Source of the DNA: an uncultured Planctomycetota bacterium
GTDB taxonomy: Bacteria; Planctomycetota; Phycisphaerae; Phycisphaerales; UBA5793
NCBI GenBank assembly: GCA_900696685.1
Contig: CAADHA010000063.1
Location: 1 to 46,547 of the forward strand
Direction: 5' to 3'
Length of the DNA: 46,547 nucleotides
Shown here piece after piece: positions 1 through 9,123 of this stretch (its first letter is position 1; each line of letters begins with the position of its first letter). A model generated the notes under the pieces. It did not search any database. It saw nothing but the letters and a program-made list of their open reading frames with translations, and had not been told where the DNA came from. The position numbers and the translations under genes are program-made.

Positions 1-40
1 TCAGATCCCACTGCTCATCCGTGAGCTCGTGGCGTTTCAT
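1..40 (-). CDS. IS5-family transposase, N-terminal fragment (cut by window edge)
   Basis: The 13 codons visible read MKRHELTDEQWDL. This is the typical opening of IS5/IS427-group transposases, whose helical N-terminal domain (DUF4096) precedes the DDE nuclease. The start at 40-38 has a strong GGAGGT ribosome site about nine bases upstream. The gene continues beyond base 1, so nothing can be said about whether the catalytic domain is intact or the element is active. The family assignment rests on a very short but characteristic string. Confidence 0.72.
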   Translation of the reverse strand, partial: MKRHELTDEQWDL

Positions 41-125
41 GTGCAGTGACCTCCATGTCAAACTCAGCGGCCTCCATGCCGCCCACACATATCATCGGCA
101 GATCAATGGGTTTTCAGACAGGGCC
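1..125 (-). mobile_element. Edge of an IS5-like insertion sequence (left part only)
   Basis: The minus strand from 125 downward begins GGCCCTGTCTGAAAACCC, which looks like an IS5-family terminal inverted repeat. It is followed by an 85-base leader, a GGAGGT ribosome site and the first codons of an IS5-type transposase. The bases just outside are TTA, compatible with the short TNA target duplications of this family. The opposite end lies outside the window, so the inverted repeat and the target duplication cannot be confirmed here. Confidence 0.6.
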
Positions 126-130
126 TAATG

Positions 131-1135
131 TCAGCGACGATCTGGATGAGTGACTGGCCGGTGAGGCTTGACCGACCGCAGGCCCGAACCTGCCACCTTG
201 TCTGGAAACACCCGAGCGTCGTGACTGAAGATCCCGGCAAGATCGTTGAGCCAGACCATCTCAGGATTGTTGTCGAAGAACGATGATCCCATTCCATATC
301 CGTCCTCAGTGAGTTCGGCGAAGCCTCCGGAGGCGTCGAGCAGGCCCCTCGGGGTCCGAACATGAGGATACATGCCCGCAGGCAACAACCGATTCTCATA
401 CCAGTTCCAGAGGCTTCCATTCGTCTCACCGCCTTCGGAGGGAAGCGCGACGACCAACCGCTCATCCGCACTTCCCGGATAGCGCCACCAGCCGCCCAGT
501 CCCGGCGCGAAACGATCCGGATCGTAGTACACAGCCTTGAGCCATTCATCGAGATTCGGGATCCAGTACTGCGCATCGGGAGATCGCACATACTTGTCGT
601 TGAACGATCCGTCCTCATTCCTTGTGAAAGTGGTCGCATCGTACGCGCCGCCGAGAAACGCCCATTCCTGGTTCACCTTGCCATTGTGCATCCAGTTGCA
701 GAACCTCGCGGCATTCCGCAGTGACATGTTCGTCGGCACGTCGTCCCAGCCGGGGATGATCTCGTACACATATCCGTTGCCTCGCCGCTCACCGAAGATG
801 AAATCTCCCGTCAGGTCGATCGAGCGAGGATCGCCGTCGTAATTGGGCCAGTACGCCTCAACAAACTCGAGATACTGCCAGACGAGTACTTCCGTCTCGG
901 TCACTTGGTAGTGGTAAGGCACGCTGCCGCGCCCGGCGAACTGCTTCCATGTCAGCATCAAGACGGGGCCGCCCTCCAATCCCCCGAACGCGCGGTTGCC
1001 CGGATCGCCGACGGTGAGCCAGACATAGCCGTCGTCGACCTCCCTGGCCGTAAGGGTCGGCGGCGCCACGGCCGACGCGTGCGCCAGCAGCGAGACGCAG
1101 ATGAAGGCGAGAAGCGATATTCGGGTGAGGGTCAT
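131..1135 (-). CDS. Secreted SUMF1/FGE-fold protein, non-catalytic
   Basis: A protein of 334 residues with an N-terminal signal peptide (hydrophobic core at about residues 5-22, Ala-rich cleavage region) followed by a formylglycine-generating-enzyme-like (SUMF1) domain. Visible family traits are YQVTETEVLVWQYLEF near residue 77, the RNAARFCNWMHNGK segment, YWIPNLDEWLKAVYYD and a late GGFAELTEDG stretch. The paired active-site cysteines of true FGE are not visible, so catalytic sulfatase activation is unlikely; a binding or structural role is more probable. The start has GGGGAGG upstream and lies about 40 bases after a good promoter. Related planctomycete proteins often end in a PEP-CTERM tail. 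This one stops at 131, five bases before the apparent IS end, with no such tail, so the 3' end may have been altered. The substrate is unknown. Confidence 0.75.
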   Translation of the reverse strand: MTLTRISLLAFICVSLLAHASAVAPPTLTAREVDDGYVWLTVGDPGNRAFGGLEGGPVLMLTWKQFAGRGSVPYHYQVTETEVLVWQYLEFVEAYWPNYDGDPRSIDLTGDFIFGERRGNGYVYEIIPGWDDVPTNMSLRNAARFCNWMHNGKVNQEWAFLGGAYDATTFTRNEDGSFNDKYVRSPDAQYWIPNLDEWLKAVYYDPDRFAPGLGGWWRYPGSADERLVVALPSEGGETNGSLWNWYENRLLPAGMYPHVRTPRGLLDASGGFAELTEDGYGMGSSFFDNNPEMVWLNDLAGIFSHDARVFPDKVAGSGLRSVKPHRPVTHPDRR

Positions 1136-1528
1136 CCAGCGCCTCCCCGCGGCTTGGCCGCATTCGTCGGCATGTAGTTATAGGACCATCGGAGTGGATG
1201 TCGAGGCCATGATTCGTCCTTTCTTCTGGAGTGCCCGTTGTGGACCGGTAACTCATCGGCGTATCACGCGGGACCGTGCCGGTTTTGGCCTGAGGCGAGG
1301 GCATCGCAGGTCCGGCGTCCGGTCCTGAAGATGTGCAAACGGGCCGGCGCGTCAAGACGCGCAAGCCGCACCGGCTGGGCCGTCGCGTGGGGCGCTCTGA
1401 ATCACTGCTTTGCTGGACACGGCCTCGCTGTGGTGTAAGTTTGTAGTGAGCGGCAAAGCACGATCCTCGCACAGGGTCCAACGCGCCGCCCGGTTGAACA
1501 ACTCAAGACTGGAGCAGGGAGAAGTGAA
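1136..1528. other. Divergent intergenic region
   Basis: This stretch separates two divergently transcribed secreted-protein genes. It holds the minus-strand promoter listed separately. A weaker plus-strand candidate is TTGCTG (1410-1415), 18 bases, then TGTAAG (1434-1439). I see no RNA gene, repeat or additional supported coding region in it; the open frames here lack ribosome sites and recognisable products. Confidence 0.5.
1177..1204 (-). promoter_or_regulatory. Sigma70-type promoter for the SUMF1-fold gene
   Basis: On the minus strand TCGACA (1204-1199), a 16-base spacer and TATAAC (1182-1177) differ from the sigma70 consensus by one base in each hexamer. The predicted transcript would start near 1170 and leave a leader of about 35 bases containing the GGAGG ribosome site. 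There is no experimental support. Confidence 0.55.
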
Positions 1529-2272
1529 ATGAACAGCAAGGGCATCGTTGCGCTCATCGGGCTCGGAACATCCATCAGCCTCGCCCCGGCGTCCGCCCGG
1601 GCCGACATCGTCAACGACGGCGGATTCGAGATCAGCAACGCCACCGCCCTGCAACTGCCCACCGAGTACGCCCTGTGGTCCGGCGACGTGGTCGAGATCG
1701 TTACCGCCCGCGAGGGAATCGTGCCCTTTGAAGGCTCGCAGATGGTCCACTTCATGTACTCCACGCCCCGCGGTCCCAGGGGCGGCATCATCGGATCGGA
1801 ACTCTGGCAGATCATCGACATCAGTGCGTACCGGGGCCTCATCGACTCCGGCCGCGCCCTCGCCACGGCCGAAGGCTGGTTCAACCGCGTCGGCGGCGAA
1901 GATCCGAACATCGACACGCAGTTCTCGATCGTGCTCAGCGCCTATGCCGGCTCGCCGGGCGACTTTCCCGGCATGTGGAAGCAGAGCGAAATGGCGCTCG
2001 TAGAGGGCTTCGCCTACACCGACGGCGACACCCGCACCTGGGAGATCGCGACGGCCTCGATGCTCATCCCCGTTGCGGCCGACTTCCTCGTCTACCGCAT
2101 CACCGCAACGGAAAACGTCTTCGACGACGCCTCCGGCGTCGAGTTCCACGGGCACTACGGCGACGCCTTCTCACTCCGCATCACCGAAGTCCCGGCGCCG
2201 GCGAGCCTCGCCATGCTCCTGAGCGGCGCGCTGGCCGTGAGCACGCGACGGCGGCGCGACGCACGCGCCTGA
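1529..2272 (+). CDS. PEP-CTERM-like secreted protein
   Basis: A 247-residue exported protein with a signal peptide (residues 1-25, ending near SARA) and a C-terminal sorting tail: VPAPASLAMLLSGALAVS followed by a basic RRRR stretch. This is the planctomycete PAP variant of PEP-CTERM, expected to be recognised by an exosortase at the inner membrane; no exosortase gene lies in this window. The mature part (IVNDGGFEISNATAL opening, beta-rich) resembles the jelly-roll domains of PEP-CTERM proteins with a DUF642-like or carbohydrate-binding fold, but no ligand can be assigned. The start is supported by GGGAGA nine bases upstream. The gene is convergent with the protease downstream and the two share a strong hairpin terminator. 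Confidence 0.8.
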   Translation: MNSKGIVALIGLGTSISLAPASARADIVNDGGFEISNATALQLPTEYALWSGDVVEIVTAREGIVPFEGSQMVHFMYSTPRGPRGGIIGSELWQIIDISAYRGLIDSGRALATAEGWFNRVGGEDPNIDTQFSIVLSAYAGSPGDFPGMWKQSEMALVEGFAYTDGDTRTWEIATASMLIPVAADFLVYRITATENVFDDASGVEFHGHYGDAFSLRITEVPAPASLAMLLSGALAVSTRRRRDARA

Positions 2273-2304
2273 TCGAGCGCATCGACGACACAGGCAGAAA
2301 TGAA

Positions 2305-2334
2305 ACAGCCCACCCCGAAGGCGGGGTGGGCTGT
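2305..2334. terminator. Bidirectional intrinsic terminator
   Basis: A perfect 13-bp stem (ACAGCCCACCCCG paired with CGGGGTGGGCTGT) closes on a four-base AAGG loop between two convergent genes. On the minus strand the hairpin is followed by TTTCATTTCT, giving the protease gene a good terminator. On the plus strand the trailing run is weaker (GTTCCT). Confidence 0.85.
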
Positions 2335-2367
2335 GTTCCTGCTGACCTGAGTCGCGACTGATCGCGA

Positions 2368-4947
2368 TCAGTTGGGCACCTGGACGACGTTGCTGATGAT
2401 GCACGAAGGAATCTCGTGCATCTGGATGAAGCCGCCGCAAGCGAAAGCGCCCGCGTTGCCATTGACCGTTCCTGCCCCGTTGGAGCCGGACGGGAACGTG
2501 TTCACGAGCTGGATGTTGCGGTTGCCCAGTCCGAGGATCGTGCCTTCGCACGGCCCGAAGGGAATCCGGAACGATCCCGTGTTCGAGGCGAAGATGAGGG
2601 CGAGCGTCGCGTTGGGCGTCGCGTTGGACCAGGAGATGCGGACGGTGCCGGGGCACGGTCCCGCGATTCCGATGGTGAAGGGTCCGATGGTGGTCGGCCT
2701 CCAGCCGAGGTCCATGCGAGTCGCCGTCGTGGGTGAGTTCGCATTCCCGAAGCGGTCGGAGTTGTAGGCGCGAGAAGACTCGCTGCTTCCGGTCGAACGG
2801 GAGACGCTGGTGTCCTCGGACCCGCTGTTGACGGAAACGATCTCGACGAGGAGGTTGCCGTTCGCCGGGTTGTAGGTGAACGAGTTGTTCCCGAAGTCAA
2901 AGAACATGCTGTGCTCGATCGTGCCGTTGGTCATGATCGTGCGGCGCACGCCGGTTCCGGTGAACATGGTGGTCATCGCGCCGCTGGGGTTGTTGGCAAG
3001 GACGGCGTCAAGGCCGCCGGCGCCGGTTTCCGCCCCCGGGATCTTGTTCGTGTATCCCATGCGGATGGTGACATTGCCGACATGCGTGTCGCCGATGTCG
3101 CCTGTATTGGGGGCGAAGCCGATCGACTCCATGATGACCGGCCCGCTGAAGAGGTTGCGGTTGAAGACCTGGTGCTGCGTGCAGGTCTGGGCGCTGCCGA
3201 AGGGGATGAAGTTGTAGGCGGCGTGCGAAGTAGTCGGCAGGATGCCGCCGCGATAGGGTCTGTAATGGACCGACCCGTTCCAGACGCGGTTGGCAAAGGT
3301 CGAGCCGAAGGGATAGGCCTTGCCCACGCCGCGGTTCTCGATGCGGAGGTCGGGGTTCTCGTAGGCGCGCGTCGGGCCGTTGGTGTAGCGTATGATCCCT
3401 CCGTCCGTGCGGGTGACGTAGATGCCGCAGGTCTGCCCCTGAGCGAGCGTCAGGCCGCCGATGTTGATGGGTGTGGGGTAGCCCTCGGGCGCCGGCGCGA
3501 GGCCGGTCTGAGTGCCAAGCAGCGTCCAGAGTGCCTGGTTGTTCTCCTTGCCGACGTAGGTGGTCTTGTCCGTGACGTACCAGATTTCGATGTTGGTCGC
3601 GCCCGGGGTGATGTTGTTGAAGTCAAAGGCGGTGAGGTTGATGCCGTTGGCATTGAGGCAGGTGACGTCGAACATGGCGCCGTTCTGTCCGTTTCCGCCG
3701 GCCCAGGTTGTACCCACGCTCTTGCGTCCGGTGGCCTGCATCGCCTTGGCGGCGTTGATGCGCCCGTAGCCGAAGGTGTTGGAGTTGCCGACGTTGTCGC
3801 AGGTCGCCTTCATCAGCGCCTCGACCTCGCTGGGGGTGAAACTGGGATTCTGCGACCAGATCAGCGCCGCGAGTCCCGTCGCGCACGGGCTGGCCATGCT
3901 CGTGCCGCTCATCGTCGTGTACTCATTGTCGCCCGCGTTGGAGAGCGAGAGGATGTTGCTGCCCGGCGCGAAGAGATCGACGTACAGGCCGTAGTTCGAG
4001 AAACTCGACTTCGCGTCGTTCTCATCCGTCGAGCCGACAACCATGACATCGTCCGCGTCGCGGTGAGGGGAGGACATGTTCTGGTTGCTGTTGCCGGCCG
4101 CCCAGAACGAGAGGCCGCCGAGGGCCTTGATGGCGGTGGCGGTGGTGCGGACGGAGTCGTTGTTGACGCCGCTGTAGGAGGTGTTGATGGCCTTGTCGCC
4201 CTGCTCGGCGGAGGTGAGGGCGGCGTGGTTGAGCGTGGTGATGTTGGATCCGCCGCCCGACAGGTTGCTGACCTTGAGGATGCGGTGGGCGTACTCCCAG
4301 CCGACTCCGCAGACGCCGCGGGCGTTGTTGCCGGCCGCGGCTGCCGTGCCCGTCACGTGGGTGCCGTGGCCGTGGATGTCGCCGATGTTCCCGCCGTTGT
4401 TCTCCCAGAGTTGATCGACGGCGTTGTAGCCGAGTTTCCGCAGGGGCGGCAGGTCGAGATGGCTTGTGCGCAGACCCGTGTCGCAGATGCCCACGGTGAT
4501 GCCGCTGAATCCCGTGTTGTAGTTCCACGCCGTCGTCGCCTGGATTTTCGCCATGTTCCAGAGTTCACCGAAGCGGGTGTCGTTGGGCGTGTACATCGGG
4601 TAGCAGATCCAGTCCGGTTCGACAAACTCGTAAAGGCCCGTGTTCATCAGCCCCTGCGCCACGTCGTTCACGTCCGCCCCCTGGGGCAGCCGGAAGACGT
4701 GATGATCGACGAGACGCTCAACAAAGCGGATCTCGTAGCGCTGCTGGAGATGTGCAATCGCCATGTCGCGGCGGGCGGCATCGCCCTGCACCGGACGCGC
4801 GATCATCTGATCCGAGAACTCGAGCACGCCCGGCTCTTCCACGAAGACGCGGGGCACGTTTCCGCCCTGTCCCGCCATCGCCGAAGACGACAGCATGATG
4901 ACGGCAGCGAGTGCCGCCGAGCCCAGAACTCCCAATCTCCTGTTCAT
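2368..4947 (-). CDS. Secreted subtilisin-like serine protease with Cys-containing C-terminal module
   Basis: An 859-residue S8 peptidase. Order: signal peptide 1-25; a propeptide-like segment to about 125; catalytic domain about 130-390 with Asp156 (GICDTGLRTSH), His194 (GHGTHVTG), oxyanion Asn286 (WAAGNSNQN) and Ser350 (MSGTSMASP); two beta-rich regions at roughly 400-760; and a C-terminal module at 763-859 beginning GPCPG with four cysteines. The complete triad predicts an active endopeptidase exported to the periplasm or surface. The open frame extends 95 codons further upstream, but the start at 4947 is preferred because AAGGAG precedes it and the signal peptide begins there. The C-terminal module recurs in the secreted protein at 30502-31572, suggesting a shared anchoring or sorting function. 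No immunity or partner protein is adjacent. Substrate unknown. Confidence 0.9.
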   Translation of the reverse strand: MNRRLGVLGSAALAAVIMLSSSAMAGQGGNVPRVFVEEPGVLEFSDQMIARPVQGDAARRDMAIAHLQQRYEIRFVERLVDHHVFRLPQGADVNDVAQGLMNTGLYEFVEPDWICYPMYTPNDTRFGELWNMAKIQATTAWNYNTGFSGITVGICDTGLRTSHLDLPPLRKLGYNAVDQLWENNGGNIGDIHGHGTHVTGTAAAAGNNARGVCGVGWEYAHRILKVSNLSGGGSNITTLNHAALTSAEQGDKAINTSYSGVNNDSVRTTATAIKALGGLSFWAAGNSNQNMSSPHRDADDVMVVGSTDENDAKSSFSNYGLYVDLFAPGSNILSLSNAGDNEYTTMSGTSMASPCATGLAALIWSQNPSFTPSEVEALMKATCDNVGNSNTFGYGRINAAKAMQATGRKSVGTTWAGGNGQNGAMFDVTCLNANGINLTAFDFNNITPGATNIEIWYVTDKTTYVGKENNQALWTLLGTQTGLAPAPEGYPTPINIGGLTLAQGQTCGIYVTRTDGGIIRYTNGPTRAYENPDLRIENRGVGKAYPFGSTFANRVWNGSVHYRPYRGGILPTTSHAAYNFIPFGSAQTCTQHQVFNRNLFSGPVIMESIGFAPNTGDIGDTHVGNVTIRMGYTNKIPGAETGAGGLDAVLANNPSGAMTTMFTGTGVRRTIMTNGTIEHSMFFDFGNNSFTYNPANGNLLVEIVSVNSGSEDTSVSRSTGSSESSRAYNSDRFGNANSPTTATRMDLGWRPTTIGPFTIGIAGPCPGTVRISWSNATPNATLALIFASNTGSFRIPFGPCEGTILGLGNRNIQLVNTFPSGSNGAGTVNGNAGAFACGGFIQMHEIPSCIISNVVQVPN

Positions 4948-5451
4948 TTCACTCTCCTTCATGTGTTCAGACTTTCCCCTCACCTGTGCCACGCGCACAG
5001 GCGCGACAACAACCACAGACAACGCGCGGCCCATCGGGGTGCGCATGCTGTACGATCCATACTGAGGTCCGAGTGCGCCACACCGCATTGCCAATCGGCG
5101 AGCAAGCCACATTCGCATTCGATCGAGGAATGACCCGCCGAGGCAGCCATGATCGCCCAAGGGACGTGAGCGAGCACCAGAGCGGAATGATAACGCGTGC
5201 GCTGCTGCAGTAAAGCAGTGAAGATGGGACAATCTGGGAATCGTGCAATGCTAACAGGACATGTGCATCCACGTCACTGTGTTTCCAGACAAGTTCACCT
5301 GAATGTTCGGAGTAGGGCAGCCGACCGCTTCAACGCTTTCATCCCTCCGACGCCCGCTCGCCGATGAGCACTCGGCAGGCCACGGGTTACGGCCGCGCCA
5401 GCCGTGTACAATACCCGATTCACCGCCGCAACCACATTAGCGAGAGCGCTG
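4948..5451. other. Divergent intergenic region upstream of protease and dxs
   Basis: About 500 bases between the starts of the protease (minus) and dxs (plus). A possible minus-strand promoter is TTACTG, 15 bases, TATCAT near 5190-5215, which would give a leader of more than 200 bases for the protease transcript; it is weak. No tRNA, repeat or supported gene is visible. Confidence 0.35.
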
Positions 5452-7407
5452 ATGAACACACTCCTCCTCCCGACGATCCACTCCCCCGCCGACCTTCGCC
5501 GCCTGAGCATCGAGCAACTCGAAGCCCTCGCGGCCGAGGTGCGTCAGACGATCTACGACCAGGTGAGCAAGACCGGCGGACACCTTGCGCCCAATCTCGG
5601 CGTCGTCGAACTGACGATCGCTCTCCACTACGTCTTTGACTTTGCCTACGACCGCCTCCTCTTTGACGTGGGCCACCAGTGCTACCCGCACAAACTTCTC
5701 ACCGGCCGCCTGCCGCTTCTGGGCAAACTGCGCACGCGCGAGGGCATGGCCGGCTTCCCCGAGCCGCGCGAGAGCGCTTTTGACCTCTTCTCCGTCGGCC
5801 ACGCCGGCACGGGCATTCCCACGGCCGTGGGCATGGCCCGGGGCGACACGATCAACGGCGAAGCCTTTGACCCTGAGACCAACCCGAAGGGCCGCCGCGT
5901 CGTCACCCTCATCGGCGACGCCTCCATCGTCAACGGCGTGGCCATGGAAGGACTCAACAACGCCGGCACCCTCAAGCGCCAGTTCCTCGTCGTTCTCAAT
6001 GACAACGGCATGAGCATCGCCAAGCCTCAGGGCGCCGTCGCCGCCTACCTCGACCGCGTCCGCACCAGCCGCACCTATCGCCAGATGAAGCGGGCGGCCA
6101 AGGACGTGGTCTCCTACCTTCCCGGCGGGTCGATCATCGGCGAGATGTACCACCGCGCCGGCGAGATGATGAAGGCCGCCATCGCCGAGGACGCGTGGTT
6201 CGAGAAGTTCGGGCTGCTCACGGTCGGACCCGTGGACGGCCACGACCTGCGCTCGCTCATCGCCATGCTCATCGAGGTGCGCGACTTCGACCGACCCATG
6301 GTCCTGCACGTCCACACCATCAAGGGCAAGGGCTACGAGCACTGCGAAGGAGACGCGACGACCTTCCACTCGCCCAAGCCATTCGTCGTGCAGGGCTGCC
6401 GCGTCGAACTCAAGTCCAGCGGACGTTCCTTCACCAGCGCCTTCGGCGACGCGATGTGCGACCTTATGGAGCGCGATGAGAAGATCGTCTGCGCCACAGC
6501 CGCCATGCCCGACGGCACCGGCGTCGTCAAGGTGCTGCCGAAGTTCCCCGACCGCTCATGGGACACGGGCATCTGCGAAAGCCATGCGATGGACATGATG
6601 GCCGGCCTCGCCAAGACGGGCCTTAAGCCCTTCTTCGCCGTCTACTCGACTTTTCTCCAGCGCGCCTTCGATCAGGTCTTCCAGGAAGTTTCGCTCCAGG
6701 GCCTGCCGGTGCGCCTGTGCCTCGACCGCGCCGGGCTCGTCGGCGGCGACGGGGCGGTGCATCACGGCTTCTGCGACATCAGCATTCTCCGCGTCTTCCC
6801 GCAGGCGTGCCTGCTGGCCGCGATGGATGAGCCAAGCCTCCGCGCCGGCCTCGAGTTCATGCGCACCTACGACGCGGGCGTCAGCGCCATCCGCTACCCG
6901 CGCGACAGCGTGAGCGAACGCCTGGTCGATGAGGCGTGTCCGCCCTTCGAGATCGGCAAGGCACGCGCGCTGCGCACCGAAGACAGGCCCGACGTCGCCC
7001 TCTTCGCCTACGGCACGATGGCCATCAACGCCCTCGACGCCGCCGACCTGCTCAACGGCGACTACCGCATCAACGTCTACGACGCCCGCTTCGCCAAGCC
7101 CGTTGATGTCGCGCTGCTGCGCGACCTCATCACGCGCGGCGTGCCGATCCTCACGATCGAAGACCACGGCCTCACCAGCGGCTTCGGCTCGTGCGTGCTC
7201 GACGCCTGCCACGAAGCCGGCCTGCCCACGGGCGGGATCAGGTCCCTCGGCATCCCCGAGCGCTGGATCTACCAGGACAGCCGGGCCAAGCAGTTGGCCG
7301 AAGTCGGCCTCGACGCCGCATCCATCTCGCGCACCGTGCGCGAATGGCTCGACGCCGCCCCGGCGACGCCGGAGGTAGTCAAGCGCGTGGGGCAGGTTGC
7401 GACGTGA
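5452..7407 (+). CDS. dxs: 1-deoxy-D-xylulose-5-phosphate synthase
   Basis: Condenses pyruvate and glyceraldehyde 3-phosphate to 1-deoxyxylulose 5-phosphate, the first step of the MEP isoprenoid pathway and a source of thiamine and pyridoxal precursors; cytosolic and thiamine-diphosphate dependent. The 651 residues match the family length (about 620-650). Visible landmarks are GGHLAPNLGVVELT (His44), DVGHQCYPHKLLTGR, SVGHAGTGIP (His117), the cofactor motif at 155-186 (GDA...NDN), CESHAMDMMAGLA with the catalytic Glu, and YSTFLQRAFDQV followed by LDRAGLVGGDGAVHHG. The usual GDG of the diphosphate site is GDA here, with the metal-binding Asp156 kept. A GTG 16 codons upstream is in frame, but ATG at 5452 gives the standard N-terminus; the ribosome site (GCGAGAG) is weak. 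It stands alone with no MEP-pathway neighbour. Confidence 0.93.
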   Translation: MNTLLLPTIHSPADLRRLSIEQLEALAAEVRQTIYDQVSKTGGHLAPNLGVVELTIALHYVFDFAYDRLLFDVGHQCYPHKLLTGRLPLLGKLRTREGMAGFPEPRESAFDLFSVGHAGTGIPTAVGMARGDTINGEAFDPETNPKGRRVVTLIGDASIVNGVAMEGLNNAGTLKRQFLVVLNDNGMSIAKPQGAVAAYLDRVRTSRTYRQMKRAAKDVVSYLPGGSIIGEMYHRAGEMMKAAIAEDAWFEKFGLLTVGPVDGHDLRSLIAMLIEVRDFDRPMVLHVHTIKGKGYEHCEGDATTFHSPKPFVVQGCRVELKSSGRSFTSAFGDAMCDLMERDEKIVCATAAMPDGTGVVKVLPKFPDRSWDTGICESHAMDMMAGLAKTGLKPFFAVYSTFLQRAFDQVFQEVSLQGLPVRLCLDRAGLVGGDGAVHHGFCDISILRVFPQACLLAAMDEPSLRAGLEFMRTYDAGVSAIRYPRDSVSERLVDEACPPFEIGKARALRTEDRPDVALFAYGTMAINALDAADLLNGDYRINVYDARFAKPVDVALLRDLITRGVPILTIEDHGLTSGFGSCVLDACHEAGLPTGGIRSLGIPERWIYQDSRAKQLAEVGLDAASISRTVREWLDAAPATPEVVKRVGQVAT

Positions 7408-7967
7408 CGCGTTGACCAATCGCGCCGCATTGTTCGAGAGCGAAGATCCCGAACACGCCACCGGGGCCATGCCCCCCAACTGCCTGTCGCACCCCAGCAT
7501 GAGGTCTCTACCCGGCCTACTCGCGAAGCCTCAAATCGCCGGTTGGTGTGCCTGCCGTTTCACTCCATCATGCCCACCAACCCCCTGGAAGGCGTTCTTG
7601 GCGCGGTCTCTTGCTCTTTTTCTGCGAGAAGGCAGTAATCTGCATCGTCGGCTTGCTTTCCCCCGATAAGATGTGATACTTGACGTTCCGTGACAGCTCC
7701 TGACGCCCCAATCACGATCGCGTCGGATGCGTTGAGGCTCTGCGAAACGCACTACTACGGTGTGGACCGCGCATTGGCTCGACAACGAGCCATCGCCCGC
7801 CCGGCGCGGCGCATTCGCTCCGCTGGGCTTCGCTCAGCGGCGATCCACCTTCCGGCCGGATCGAGCGAGCGCGCGGAGTGGAACAAACACCGCGCTATCC
7901 TCCCCTGATCCGCCGCGAGCATTGATTGCCGTGAGCACCATGCATCGCCTGAGGAAGGGGAACCCCC
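7408..7967. other. Intergenic region of 560 bases
   Basis: Lies between dxs and the alcohol dehydrogenase. It contains a hairpin at 7820-7840 (CCGCTGGG and CTCAGCGG around a CTTCG loop) and a modest promoter-like pair, TTGCTT and GATACT, near 7651-7680. Short open frames on both strands show no recognisable product and no ribosome site. It may be a decayed region, but I cannot identify any parent gene. Confidence 0.4.
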
Positions 7968-9014
7968 ATGCTCACCAGAGCCTTCGCCGCACAATCCGCG
8001 ACCGCGCCCCTCGGCCCGTTTGCGATTGAGCGGCGTGCGCCGCTTCCGAAAGACGTCGAGATCGACATCCTCTTCTGCGGCGTGTGCCACAGCGATCTGC
8101 ACTTTGCCCGCAACGAATGGGGGATGACGACCTATCCCGTCGTGCCGGGGCACGAGATCGTCGGCCGCGTTACGCGCGTCGGCGGCGAAGTGGAGCGGTT
8201 CCGCCCCGGCGACCTCGCCGCGGTCGGCTGCCTTGTTGATTCCTGCCGCACCTGTTCGAGTTGCCGGCAGAACCTTGAACAGTTCTGCCTCAACGTTCCC
8301 GTGTTCACCTACAACGGCGAAGACAAGCACAGCGGCGGCCTGACCTACGGCGGCTACAGCGAGCGCATCGTCTGCGATGAGGCATTCACCCTCAAGGTGC
8401 CGGGCAACCTCGATCCGGCCCGCGCGGCCCCGCTGCTCTGCGCCGGCATCACGACGTACTCGCCGCTGCGTAAATGGGGCGCGGGCGAAGGCAAGACGGT
8501 CGGCATCGTCGGCCTGGGCGGCCTCGGGCACATGGGCGTCAAGTTCGCCAGCGCCTTCGGCGCCCGCACCATTCTCTTCACCACGTCCGAGAGCAAGATC
8601 GCCGACGGCAAGCGGCTCGGCGCGCATGAAGTCGTGATCTCGAAGGATGCGGAGGCGATGGCGAAGCGGGCGGGGACGTTTGACATGATCCTCGACACCG
8701 TCTCGGCGGACCACGACGTGAATGCGTATCTCTCGCTGCTCAAACTCGATGGGACGATGGTGATGGTCGGCGCGCCGCCGAGTCCGCAGCCGGTCAATGT
8801 TTTCAGCCTGCTGATGCCGAGGCGCCATCTCTCCGGCTCGCTCATCGGCGGCATCAGGGAGACGCAGGAGATGCTCGACTTCTGCGGCAGCCGCAACATC
8901 CTCTGCGACATCGAGATCATCCGGATGCAGCAGATCAACGAGGCGTACGAGCGGATGCTGCGCAGCGACGTGAAGTACCGTTTCGTGATCGACATGGCGT
9001 CGCTCAAGGGCTGA
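7968..9014 (+). CDS. Zinc-dependent NAD(P)H alcohol dehydrogenase / aldehyde reductase (YahK-like)
   Basis: A 348-residue medium-chain dehydrogenase of the cinnamyl-alcohol dehydrogenase/YahK group, expected to reduce aldehydes to alcohols with NADPH. Catalytic zinc ligands are visible in CGVCHSD (Cys40) and GHE (His62), with a third Cys in PLLCAG (Cys158). The structural zinc cysteines fall at 93, 96, 99 and 107. The Rossmann motif is GLGGLG at 182-187. Length and motif order are typical for the family. The start has AAGGGG ten bases upstream. It is not in an operon with dxs (560-base gap); the cupin gene follows 109 bases later. Physiological substrate is not predictable from sequence; detoxification of aldehydes is a reasonable inference. 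Confidence 0.9.
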   Translation: MLTRAFAAQSATAPLGPFAIERRAPLPKDVEIDILFCGVCHSDLHFARNEWGMTTYPVVPGHEIVGRVTRVGGEVERFRPGDLAAVGCLVDSCRTCSSCRQNLEQFCLNVPVFTYNGEDKHSGGLTYGGYSERIVCDEAFTLKVPGNLDPARAAPLLCAGITTYSPLRKWGAGEGKTVGIVGLGGLGHMGVKFASAFGARTILFTTSESKIADGKRLGAHEVVISKDAEAMAKRAGTFDMILDTVSADHDVNAYLSLLKLDGTMVMVGAPPSPQPVNVFSLLMPRRHLSGSLIGGIRETQEMLDFCGSRNILCDIEIIRMQQINEAYERMLRSDVKYRFVIDMASLKG

Positions 9015-9123
9015 CCGGCGCCGGCCGCGAGGCGTCAAGTCAGGTTGCCTGCCCGATCCGTGCCGGCACCGCTTTCCGGTACACTCGGACAGTCCGTGCC
9101 CCGGCCCTCGCCTGGAGAGACTC

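Noticed and set aside
131..1135. SUMF1-fold protein as an active formylglycine-generating enzyme
   Set aside because: The active-site cysteine pair is not visible and no sulfatase is nearby; kept as a non-catalytic fold member.
2911..5133. A 740-codon open frame on the plus strand opposite the subtilase
   Set aside because: It is a GC-driven mirror of the protease gene: low-complexity Gly/Arg/Val/Asp composition, no domain, no ribosome site, while the minus frame has a full catalytic triad.
7397..7908. Short open frames in the gap after dxs
   Set aside because: No ribosome site, no domain, and proline/arginine-rich low-complexity content; treated as non-coding.
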